The notes beneath the pieces are model-generated. The model was given only the letters and a program-made list of their open reading frames with translations. It was not told the DNA's origin and ran no database searches. Shown here one piece after another: positions 16,059 through 22,853 of a stretch of DNA of 44,821 nt. Position 1 is the first letter of the stretch. The number at the start of each line of letters is the position of its first letter. The stretch is from Actinomycetes bacterium. Its GTDB lineage: Bacteria; Actinomycetota; JAICYB01. The translations under genes were made by a program, and so were the position numbers. The stretch spans positions 1 through 44,821 of the forward strand of contig JAICYB010000023.1 of the NCBI GenBank assembly GCA_025934435.1. Direction: 5' to 3'.

Positions 16059-17627
16059 TTAGTTCTGCTGCTTGACTTCGCAGTTCGCGAACTTGTCATG
16101 CCCGGGCCCGCCGATGCAGGTGTCGTTCCCGTCGCCGCCGTCGATCTTGTCCTTCCCTTTGCCGCCGCAGACGGAGTCGTTTCCGAATCCGGCGGCGATC
16201 CTGTCGTTGCCGCCCTGGGCGAGGATGCCGTCGTCACCGACGGTTCCGGTCAACCGGTCGTTCCTATTCGTACCGACCACGTTCACGAGTTGCGTTCCGC
16301 AGAACGCGAGCTCGTAGGCGCCGGAGTCGCAGCCGTTCTCGAACGGCACGACCACGCCGCGTTGATCGGTGCCACCGCATCCGTTCCCGACCTGTCGGTC
16401 GACCGGCGCGCTCGCATCGTCGTTGATCGCGTGGGTCTTCGTCGGACCTCCGTTCGACCCCAGGGCGTCGAGGAAAGTCGCGCCGCTGACCGTCGTGTCG
16501 TTCGGGCCGGACGGTCCCGGGTTGATGCAGCTCGCCTGTCCGACGACGTTGTAACCCAGACTGACGAAGTTGAACGGACCGCAATCCTGGTCGGTCTGAC
16601 CCGCGTCGTGGTTCCCCGCGACGATCGAGGCTTTGACTTGCATGGCGCTACCCGATGCCGCGTAGCCGCCGCCCTGCGCCGTCGCGGCGTTGTTGTCGGT
16701 GTCCACCGTGTTGTTCGTGATCGTCACGTGCGTCATCGGAACTTCCTTGTTGCATCCGCAGAAGATGCCGCCGCCGGCGGCCGTCGTTTGGTTGCCGGAG
16801 ATGGTCGACTCCGAGAGCGTGAACGGAGGCGAGTCGGGCGCACCGTTCGTGCTCAACAGGACGCCGCCTCCGTTGCCGTCCGACGTGTTGTTGCTGACCG
16901 TACTGCGCAGGAGCGTGAACGTTGCGTTCGGTTGCGCGACCTGGATCCCGCCCCCGATCGACGACGACGTGTTGGAGTCGACCGTCGAGTCCGTCAGCAC
17001 GAGGGCGCCCGGTCCTTCCAGATAGATCCCGCCTCCGCCTTGACCACTCGATGCGCCCGCGACATTCACGGACACGGTCGAGCGCGCGAGGGCGACGCTT
17101 GCGCCGAAGGCGAAGATCCCGCCCCCGCCACCAGAAGCGTGGTTCGACGTCACGACGACGTTCGTCAGGGTGAGCCGACGTCCGGGATCGACCTCGATGC
17201 CCCCGCCCTGTCCGGTCACGTTCCCACCGGTAACGGTTACTCCGGACATCGAAAGCGCGCCGGCATCCACGACCTGGAGAACGCGGTCCGACGTGTGCTG
17301 AATGATCGTCGTCGCGCCGGGCGTCCCCTTGATCTTCACCGGCCGGCGGATGTCGAGGTCGCCTGTTGCAGCAGCGTCCTCACCGGCTCCGGCGATCGTC
17401 AGGTCGTAGGTGGCGGGCCCGAGGACGATCGTCCCGCCGTGCTTGCGGGCGTTCGCCTTGAGGATCGCCTCGCGGAGCGAGCAGTCGTGGCGCGTGCAGC
17501 CGTTCGGTGCGTCGTCCGTCGTCTTGGTGACGCGGATGACCTTCGTGTGGGCATCCGCCTGCGGGGTCGCGACGGCAAGGCCGAATGCGACGAGCGCGAG
17601 TATCGCGAGGCCTGCCGTCCTTCGCAC
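16059..17627 (-). CDS. Secreted right-handed beta-helix protein with RTX-like C-terminus
   Basis: 522 residues from a GTG start. A signal peptide (about residues 1-26, ending QADA) precedes a CSLREAI motif typical of extracellular beta-helix proteins. Many parallel beta-helix coils follow (repeats such as GGGIEV, GGGIFAF, GGGIYLEG, GGGVLLS with Asn/Thr ladders). The last about 70 residues carry RTX-type calcium repeats (GGNDRIAAGFGND, GGDGNDTCIGGPGHD). No anchor or sorting motif is seen, so it is probably released or cell-associated. The substrate is unknown; adhesion or polysaccharide binding is a guess. It sits, oddly, inside the ribosomal gene cluster. Confidence 0.85.
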   Translation of the reverse strand: MRRTAGLAILALVAFGLAVATPQADAHTKVIRVTKTTDDAPNGCTRHDCSLREAILKANARKHGGTIVLGPATYDLTIAGAGEDAAATGDLDIRRPVKIKGTPGATTIIQHTSDRVLQVVDAGALSMSGVTVTGGNVTGQGGGIEVDPGRRLTLTNVVVTSNHASGGGGGIFAFGASVALARSTVSVNVAGASSGQGGGGIYLEGPGALVLTDSTVDSNTSSSIGGGIQVAQPNATFTLLRSTVSNNTSDGNGGGVLLSTNGAPDSPPFTLSESTISGNQTTAAGGGIFCGCNKEVPMTHVTITNNTVDTDNNAATAQGGGYAASGSAMQVKASIVAGNHDAGQTDQDCGPFNFVSLGYNVVGQASCINPGPSGPNDTTVSGATFLDALGSNGGPTKTHAINDDASAPVDRQVGNGCGGTDQRGVVVPFENGCDSGAYELAFCGTQLVNVVGTNRNDRLTGTVGDDGILAQGGNDRIAAGFGNDSVCGGKGKDKIDGGDGNDTCIGGPGHDKFANCEVKQQN

Positions 17628-17644
17628 GTCCGCAGCCTACGCCT

Positions 17645-17650
17645 TATACT
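17645..17650 (+). promoter_or_regulatory. Likely -10 box (TATACT) of the rplJL promoter
   Basis: TATACT sits 7 bp before the L10 leader. The best -35 candidate is weak (TTCGCA, 17621-17626, 18-bp spacer). On the opposite strand TATAAG (17648-17643) overlaps it and may serve the divergent beta-helix gene, so the two promoters may compete. Confidence 0.55.
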
Positions 17651-17656
17651 GACGGC

Positions 17657-17767
17657 TCACCAAAGACAGCAGGTCCTTCGGGGTAATGCGAGAGCGCCTG
17701 CCGAGGTGGAAGGAGAAACACGCTTCCACGTTGGCAACCCTCGTCCCCGCGGGACGGGGGTTTTTCT
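17657..17767 (+). promoter_or_regulatory. Ribosomal protein L10 leader (autoregulatory 5' UTR)
   Basis: The segments AAAGACAGCAGG (17662-17673) and GCCTGCCGAGGT match my memory of the L10-leader motif that binds the L10-L12 complex. A second stem GTGGAAG/CTTCCAC (17706-17712/17723-17729) follows, and then a terminator-type hairpin. The leader directly precedes rplJ, as expected. When L10(L12)4 is in excess it should bind here and shut off rplJL expression. Confidence 0.82.
17738..17765 (+). terminator. Attenuator-type hairpin ending just before rplJ
   Basis: CCCTCGTCCC (17738-17747) pairs with GGGACGGGGG (17751-17760) with one G-U pair and a 3-nt loop, followed by TTTTT (17761-17765). The rplJ ATG is at 17768. 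The GGGGG of the 3' arm is also the only Shine-Dalgarno-like sequence for rplJ, so the same stem could stop transcription or hide the ribosome-binding site. Confidence 0.8.
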
Positions 17768-18490
17768 ATGTCAGACGGATACGCAGTCAAAGTTCGGCCC
17801 GAGAAGGCCGAAGTCGTCGAGCGGATCAAGTCCGAGGTCGAGGGCACGCAGGCCATCGTCCTGACCGAGTACCGCGGGCTCACCGTCACGGCGCTCGCCG
17901 ATCTTCGGACGAAGCTCCTCGCGACGGAAACGTCCTACCGCGTCGAGAAGAACACGCTCGCGCGCCGCGCCGTCACCGAGCTTGGTCTCGGCGAACTCGA
18001 GGGTCAGCTCGTCGGTCCGGTCGCGCTCGCGTACGTGAAGGGCGATCCCGTCGCAGCGGCGAAGGTGCTCGCGACATTCGCTCGGGAACACCCCGAGCTC
18101 GTGATCAAGGGCGGCGTCCTCGATGGACGGATCCTCACCGAGGACGAAGCGAAAGGTCTCGCGACGGTTGACGCGCTCGACGTGTCGCGCGCGAAGATCG
18201 CGGGTCTTCTCACGGCGGCGCTCCGGCAGATCGCGATGATCGCGCAGGCGCCGGCGCAGCGGATCTTGTACGTGTTGGACGAGATCGGCAAGCGCGCACC
18301 TGCGGAAGCACAACCGGAAGCACCGGCAGCCGAACCGGAAGCACCGGCGGCCGAAGCAGCGGCGGAAGCAGAAGCACCGGCTGCGGAAGCAGCGGCAGAA
18401 GCAGAAGCACCGCAGCAGGACGAAGCACCTGCGACAGAAACGGAAACCGAAACGGCAGAACAAGAAGGGGAGTCAGATGGCCAAGGTTGA
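17768..18490 (+). CDS. rplJ: 50S ribosomal protein L10
   Basis: 240 residues. The first about 175 are a normal L10 ([40 protein letters not shown], then the L12-binding C-terminal helix [21 protein letters not shown]). The last about 65 residues are an unusual Ala/Glu/Pro-rich tail with imperfect repeats ([15 protein letters not shown]). Typical L10 ends after the helix, so the tail is an extension of unknown effect. Its end overlaps rplL by 14 nt. Confidence 0.97.
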   Translation: MSDGYAVKVRPEKAEVVERIKSEVEGTQAIVLTEYRGLTVTALADLRTKLLATETSYRVEKNTLARRAVTELGLGELEGQLVGPVALAYVKGDPVAAAKVLATFAREHPELVIKGGVLDGRILTEDEAKGLATVDALDVSRAKIAGLLTAALRQIAMIAQAPAQRILYVLDEIGKRAPAEAQPEAPAAEPEAPAAEAAAEAEAPAAEAAAEAEAPQQDEAPATETETETAEQEGESDGQG

Positions 18491-18860
18491 TGAAGTTCTC
18501 GAAGCGATCAAGTCGCTGTCCGTCCTCGAGGCGGCCGATCTAGCGAAGAAGATGCAGGAAGAGTTCGGCATCGAGGCGGCGGCTCCGGTCGCGGTCGCGG
18601 CGCCGGGTGCTGCCGCGGGCGGCGACGGTGGCGCCGCGGCGGAAGAGCAGGACGAGTTCGACGTGATCCTCACGGCCGCCGGCGACAAGAAGATCCAGGT
18701 CATCAAGGAGGTCCGCGCGGTCACGACGCTCGGACTGAAGGAAGCGAAGGACCTGGTCGACGGCGCGCCGAAGCCGATCAAGGAGAAGGTGTCGAAGGAA
18801 GAGGCCGAGAAGATCAAGGCCGCGATCGAAGGAGCTGGCGGTTCGGTTGACGTCAAATAA
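18477..18860 (+). CDS. rplL: 50S ribosomal protein L7/L12
   Basis: 127 residues. The N-terminal dimerisation/L10-binding part is [23 protein letters not shown], the hinge (about residues 36-58) is Ala/Gly/Pro-rich, and the C-terminal factor-binding domain starts [20 protein letters not shown] with [18 protein letters not shown]. The site AAGGGGAG lies within the rplJ 3' end, 5 nt before the ATG. rpoB usually follows rplL but is not in this window. Confidence 0.98.
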   Translation: MAKVDEVLEAIKSLSVLEAADLAKKMQEEFGIEAAAPVAVAAPGAAAGGDGGAAAEEQDEFDVILTAAGDKKIQVIKEVRAVTTLGLKEAKDLVDGAPKPIKEKVSKEEAEKIKAAIEGAGGSVDVK

Positions 18861-18868
18861 CAAACCTG

Positions 18869-18898
18869 TTGACGCTCCCGGAATGACGTTCCTAGGAT
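18869..18898 (+). promoter_or_regulatory. Sigma-70-type promoter giving a leaderless mRNA
   Basis: TTGACG (18869-18874), an 18-bp spacer and TAGGAT (18893-18898). The GTG start of the S1-domain gene lies 6 bp after the -10 box, at the expected transcription start, so the message should begin with its start codon. Confidence 0.72.
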
Positions 18899-18904
18899 TC
18901 AACC

Positions 18905-19267
18905 GTGGCTGACGTCGGCGAGATCATCGAGGGGACGGTCGCGAAGATCATGCCCTACGGGGCATTCGTCGACCTCGACGGCGGCGAGAAGGGACTCGTC
19001 CACATCTCGCAGGTCGATCGCAGCTACGTTCAGAGCGTCTCCGACTTCATCCGCGAGGGTGAGAAGGTCACCGTCAAGGTCGTCGGCATCAAGGACGACG
19101 GACGACTCGATCTCTCGATCAAAGCCCTCCAGGAGCCGGACCCCACAGAACACCGTCCGACGCCGAAGCAGGACCCGGAGTTCGAGCGGATGCTGAAGAA
19201 GTTCATGCAGCGCTCGAACGAACGTCAGGCGGATATCAAGCGCAACGTCCGGAACAAACTCGGCTGA
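18905..19267 (+). CDS. S1 RNA-binding domain protein (YabR/YugI-like)
   Basis: 120 residues. One S1 OB-fold domain covers residues about 5-78 (GTVAKIMPYGAFVDLDGGEKGLVHISQVD, then KVVGIKDDGRLDLSIKA). The basic, charged tail holds FERMLKKFMQRSNERQADIKR. Single-S1 proteins of this size, such as YabR and YugI of Bacillus, bind ribosomes or RNA. It is followed by DUF501 and ppx/gppA, a neighbourhood like that around ftsB/divIC in other Gram-positives. No ribosome-binding site precedes the GTG; the promoter spacing points to a leaderless start. Confidence 0.85.
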   Translation: MADVGEIIEGTVAKIMPYGAFVDLDGGEKGLVHISQVDRSYVQSVSDFIREGEKVTVKVVGIKDDGRLDLSIKALQEPDPTEHRPTPKQDPEFERMLKKFMQRSNERQADIKRNVRNKLG

Positions 19268-19734
19268 ACTTCGAGATAGATACGGAAGACCGCGCGGCGG
19301 TCGAGCGACAGCTCGGCCGCCGTTTGCGTGGTGACGTTCGCGTCGCCCATCGCTGCGGGTGCGGGCTGCCCGCGGTGATCGAAACGGCGCCGCTGATCGA
19401 CGGCCTGCCGTTCCCCACACTGTTCTGGCTGACGTGCCGCCGGGCATCGGCGGCGATCGGACGACTCGAGTCGTCCGGTGTGATGGAGACGCTGCGCGAA
19501 CGCGTCCGGACCGACGAGGTCTTCGCGGACGCCCTTCGCGCCGCCGAGGCCGACTACAAGTTGCGGCGGGACGCGATGCACGTGCTTCCCGGATACATCG
19601 GCGGTGCTCCGTCCGGCAGCGTGAAGTGCTTACACGTGCACTACGCCCACCATCTCGTGTGCGGCTGCAACCCCGTCGGAGCATTCACCGCCGAGCGGAT
19701 CGGCGACGTCCACCACCTGCCGAAGTGCGTGTAG
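19264..19734 (+). CDS. DUF501 protein, probable CTG start
   Basis: 156 residues if read from CTG at 19264. The family N-terminus (AAVERQLGRRLRGDVRVAHRC) is conserved and lies upstream of the first normal start codon in frame (TTG 19324). The frame holds no ATG, GTG or TTG between about 19141 and 19324. CTG 19264 overlaps the preceding stop as CTGA, the geometry of an ATGA coupling. Seven Cys and several His residues (HRCGCG, CLHVHYAHHLVCGC, HHLPKC) suggest metal binding. DUF501 is found in actinobacteria beside ppx/gppA; the function is unknown. Confidence 0.8.
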   Translation: MNFEIDTEDRAAVERQLGRRLRGDVRVAHRCGCGLPAVIETAPLIDGLPFPTLFWLTCRRASAAIGRLESSGVMETLRERVRTDEVFADALRAAEADYKLRRDAMHVLPGYIGGAPSGSVKCLHVHYAHHLVCGCNPVGAFTAERIGDVHHLPKCV

Positions 19735-20630
19735 CAGCGATCGACGTCGGGACGAACACCGTCCGTCTGCTCATCGCGGACGCGACCAAGAAGGGGCTCA
19801 CGACCGTCGACCGCGCGCGCGAGATCACGCGACTCGGCAAGGGCGTCGATGCCCGACGGAAACTCGATCCGATCCAAGCGAAAGCGACGCTCGAGGTGAT
19901 CGCCGCTTACGTCGAGCGCGCGAAGGACGCGAAGGCGGAAAGGATCCGCGTCGCCGGCACGAGTGCGCTCCGCGACGCCGAGGACGCGATGCAGTTCACG
20001 AGGTCCGTGCACGAGCGGTCCGGTGTCGAGCTCGAGGTCCTGCGCGGGATCGACGAAGGGAAGCTCTCGTTCGTCGGTGCGACGTCCGATCTACCGCCGG
20101 GAACGCATATGGTCTGCGACATCGGAGGCGGTTCAACGGAGCTGACGGTCGGACGCGAAGGTCCGACCGCGACGATCTCGCTCGATGTGGGGTCCGTCCG
20201 CATCAAGGAGCGTTTGCTGCGGAGCGATCCGCCGACGGCGCCGCAGGTGCAGTCCGTCTATTCGCGTATCAAGGACGAGCTCGAGAAGACGAACTTCGAG
20301 CTGATGGTGACGGGGCAGGAGTCGCTCGTCGGTGTGGGCGGCACGATCACGACACTCGCCGGTGTCGTGCTCGGCCTTCGTTCCTACGACTCCGACGCCG
20401 TCCATCACGCGCGTCTTCCCGTTGGCGAGGTGTCGAAGACCGTCGACAGGCTGCGAAAGATGCACGTGCACGAGATACGGCGCATGAGTGTTGTGGAGGC
20501 GGGGCGCGCGGACGTCATCACAGCCGGTTCGCTGGTCCTCCGCTTCGTGATGGAACGGTGGGGCTACGCCGAATGCCTCGTGTCCGAGAACGACATCCTC
20601 GACGGGTTGGCGCTCGACCTCGTTCGGTAG
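19725..20630 (+). CDS. ppx: Exopolyphosphatase / guanosine pentaphosphatase (Ppx/GppA)
   Basis: 301 residues of the ASKHA ATPase fold. The first phosphate loop is AAIDVGTNTVRLLIAD near the N-terminus; the second is MVCDIGGGSTELTVG near residue 128; VGVGGTITTLAG lies near residue 203. This matches the short, two-domain Ppx/GppA form without an HD domain. It hydrolyses polyphosphate or pppGpp, linking it to phosphate storage and the stringent response. The GTG start overlaps the DUF501 gene by 10 nt. Confidence 0.9.
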   Translation: MRVAAIDVGTNTVRLLIADATKKGLTTVDRAREITRLGKGVDARRKLDPIQAKATLEVIAAYVERAKDAKAERIRVAGTSALRDAEDAMQFTRSVHERSGVELEVLRGIDEGKLSFVGATSDLPPGTHMVCDIGGGSTELTVGREGPTATISLDVGSVRIKERLLRSDPPTAPQVQSVYSRIKDELEKTNFELMVTGQESLVGVGGTITTLAGVVLGLRSYDSDAVHHARLPVGEVSKTVDRLRKMHVHEIRRMSVVEAGRADVITAGSLVLRFVMERWGYAECLVSENDILDGLALDLVR

Positions 20631-20663
20631 TCTTGCGCGGCGTAAACACGGGGAGGGACTGAC

Positions 20664-21431
20664 ATGAGCAGATTCGACATCTCGGGCAAGGTCGCGATCG
20701 TCACCGGAGGCAACGTCGGCATCGGCGTGAACATCGCCGCGACGTTGTTGAAGGAGGGTTGTTCGGTCGTGACGTGCTCGCGGCGCGACTACGACTCGCC
20801 GCCGGCCGCTGAAGGCCTCGACGGAGTCGAGGGACGGATCATTCACATGACGTGTGATGTGCGCGAGCCGGAGCAGATCGAAGCGGTCGTGAAGCGAGCG
20901 GCGGACGAGTTCGGCAGCGTCGACATCCTCGTGAACAACGCGGGCGGATCGCCCGGTGCCGATACTTCGACGGCGTCGCCGCGATTCTTCGCCTCGATCA
21001 TCGCGATCAACCTCACGGGCGTGATGGTGTTCTCGCAGAAGGCGAACGAGATCATGCAGAAGCAGGAAGACGGCGGAGTCATCGTGAACATCGCGAGCGT
21101 CGCCGGACTCGGCGCGGCGCCCTTCATGGCGGCGTACGGAGCGGCGAAGGCCGGCGTCATCAACGTCACGAAGACGAACGCGGCGGAGTGGGGGCCGAAG
21201 GTGCGCGTGAACTGCATCGCGCCCGGCCTCATCTGGACCGACGCCGCCTCGTTCCTGGCCCCGACCGAGGAGGCCCGAGCGGCCGTTTCCGCCTCGATCC
21301 CGCTCCGCCGCATCGGCGACGTCCAGGAGATCTCGGACGTGGTGCACTTCCTCGCCGCCCCCGCCTCTCGCTACATCTCCGGCGAAACCATCGTCGTCGA
21401 CGGTGGTGGAAGGTTGCGCGGCGCAGGCTGA
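20664..21431 (+). CDS. Short-chain dehydrogenase/reductase
   Basis: 255 residues, classical SDR. The cofactor loop is TGGNVGIG (15-22), NNAG is at 91-94, and the catalytic set is N116, S145, Y158 and K162 (YGAAK). The PG segment (APGLIWTDA) follows. The loop ends with NVGIG, and Arg residues follow the second strand (SRRDYD), which favours NADP(H). The substrate is unknown. GGGAGGG lies 7 nt before the ATG. It sits alone between ppx and tRNA-Leu. Confidence 0.9.
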   Translation: MSRFDISGKVAIVTGGNVGIGVNIAATLLKEGCSVVTCSRRDYDSPPAAEGLDGVEGRIIHMTCDVREPEQIEAVVKRAADEFGSVDILVNNAGGSPGADTSTASPRFFASIIAINLTGVMVFSQKANEIMQKQEDGGVIVNIASVAGLGAAPFMAAYGAAKAGVINVTKTNAAEWGPKVRVNCIAPGLIWTDAASFLAPTEEARAAVSASIPLRRIGDVQEISDVVHFLAAPASRYISGETIVVDGGGRLRGAG

Positions 21432-21456
21432 GAAGCCCCCCTACACTGGCCTGAAA

Positions 21457-21541
21457 GCCCGGGTGGCGGAATCGGATATACGCGGAGCGCTTAAAACGCT
21501 CTGCCCGCGAGGGCGTGTGGGTTCGACTCCCACCCCGGGCA
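21457..21541 (+). tRNA. tRNA-Leu (TAA)
   Basis: A class II tRNA with a long variable arm. The acceptor is GCCCGGG/CCCGGGC, the anticodon stem GAGCG/CGCTC with loop CTTAAAA (anticodon TAA), then the variable arm CCCGCGAGGGC, the T-arm with GTTCGACTC, and discriminator A. CCA is not encoded. TACACT at 21442-21447 is a possible -10 box inside the spacer after the SDR gene. Confidence 0.95.
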
Positions 21542-21566
21542 CGCGGGACCCGACGAAGAGGTGACG

Positions 21567-22511
21567 ATGGCCCGGTCAACACTCGCGGACAAGACAGCAA
21601 CCATCGAACGCAGCGAGCGGCGCGCGTTCCACGGCCGGCGTGTCGGCGTCATCGCAACGATCCTCGGCGCGATCATCCTGCTCGTCGTCGTCGGCGCCAT
21701 CGCATCGAGGGCGAAGCCGACGCTCGCGCAGCTCCGTGTACGCGCGGCCGACGTCGACATCGTCCACGCGGGGAAGGGGTCCGTCCGGGCGAGCGACGGA
21801 GCCGATGTCGAGCTCGGCGATGTCATCAAGACGTCCGATACCGGTCAGGCTGTCGTTGGTTTCGTCGACGGCTCGGTGACGCGGCTCGACTCGAACACGC
21901 GCATCAGCATCCGGCAGCTCCAAAGTACGAGGAGCGGCGACCAGATCGCGATCGCTCTCGCATCCGGGCGCGTGTGGGATCACGTCCGGGATGCGACATC
22001 TCCGAAAGACAGTTTCCAGGTGCGACTCTCGAACGTCGTGATGTCGTCGAGCGGATCGACGTTCCTGACCGACTGTCGAACCTCGGACGCCTGCTACGTC
22101 GTCGACTTCGACGGTACGACGCACGTTGCGGCAAAGAACGGCGACGAGCTCGATCTCGATGTCGGTAACTGCGCCCAGATCGCCCCGGACGGGTCACTCG
22201 ATAGCTGCGACGCGACGAAGCTCGGTCTCATCGACAGCTGGGTGCGCTCGAATCTCGCGGAGGACCAGGAGCTCGCGACGCCCGAGGTGACGTCCGCTCC
22301 GAGCCCGACGCCATCTCCCTCGGCGGTGTCGTCATCCGGTAGCGGCTTCGTCCCGCGTCCGGTGTCGCGTCCGCCCGTGCGTTCGCCGGCGAAGACCGCA
22401 CCACCTTCGACGCCGGTGCCGACCAAGGACAAGAACAACGACGGCGTGTTCCCGACGCCGCCGCCGACGACGACGCCGAAACATCACCCGCACGGTTCGC
22501 CGAACCCGTGA
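21567..22511 (+). CDS. FecR-domain membrane-anchored protein with Pro-rich tail
   Basis: 314 residues. A short cytoplasmic N-terminus and one transmembrane helix (about residues 27-48, VIATILGAIILLVVVGAI) precede a FecR-type beta domain (about 55-185) with ELGDVIKTSDTGQAVVGFVDGS, TRISIRQL and SGRVWDHV. The domain has one Cys pair-like segment (TDCRTSDACY). The last 90 residues are a Thr/Ser/Pro-rich linker ending near HHPHGSPNP. A role in sensing or scaffolding at the cell surface is typical for FecR-like domains. It overlaps the dehydratase gene by 4 nt (GTGA). Confidence 0.82.
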   Translation: MARSTLADKTATIERSERRAFHGRRVGVIATILGAIILLVVVGAIASRAKPTLAQLRVRAADVDIVHAGKGSVRASDGADVELGDVIKTSDTGQAVVGFVDGSVTRLDSNTRISIRQLQSTRSGDQIAIALASGRVWDHVRDATSPKDSFQVRLSNVVMSSSGSTFLTDCRTSDACYVVDFDGTTHVAAKNGDELDLDVGNCAQIAPDGSLDSCDATKLGLIDSWVRSNLAEDQELATPEVTSAPSPTPSPSAVSSSGSGFVPRPVSRPPVRSPAKTAPPSTPVPTKDKNNDGVFPTPPPTTTPKHHPHGSPNP

Positions 22512-22846
22512 GTCTCGCGGATGAACGGTGTGAGGTGTGCCGGCCGGGCATGCCTCATCTCACCGATGGCGAAGCTGCCGCGCTCGCGCCGGACATCGAC
22601 GGCGCCTGGGAGATCGTCCATGGTCACACCAAGCTCCGCAGGCGCGTGTCGACGGCCGACTTCGGTGCGTCGATGGCGCTCGCGGTGCGCATCGGGTACG
22701 TCGCCGAGGCCGAGGGTCATCACCCCGACCTTCACGTCCACTGGGGACTGCTCGTTATCGACATCACGACGCACGCGGCGAAAGGATTGACGCGGAACGA
22801 CTTCGTCCTGGCGGCGAAGATCGATCATCTCCTGAACGTAGACTGA
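22508..22846 (+). CDS. Pterin-4a-carbinolamine dehydratase
   Basis: 112 residues, the normal length for this enzyme. The signature EGHHPDLHVHW (E69, H71, H72, P73, with the third His and Trp after it) and TTHAAKGLTRNDF are complete. An N-terminal CEVC pair appears also in other bacterial members. It dehydrates 4a-hydroxytetrahydropterin to recycle pterin cofactors; in bacteria without aromatic hydroxylases it may act in another pterin route. The gene is coupled to the FecR-like gene by GTGA, which is functionally unexpected and may reflect expression economy only. Confidence 0.92.
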   Translation: MSLADERCEVCRPGMPHLTDGEAAALAPDIDGAWEIVHGHTKLRRRVSTADFGASMALAVRIGYVAEAEGHHPDLHVHWGLLVIDITTHAAKGLTRNDFVLAAKIDHLLNVD

Positions 22847-22853
22847 CGCCGTT

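Noticed and set aside
16098..17864. A 588-codon plus-strand frame opposite the beta-helix gene
   Set aside because: No family resemblance, extreme Arg/Val/Asp content, and it runs through the L10 leader and into rplJ in another frame.
18300..18470. Repeat-rich end of rplJ as a variable tandem repeat
   Set aside because: The repeats are imperfect at DNA level and follow the Ala/Glu/Pro protein bias; no clear unit expansion is visible.
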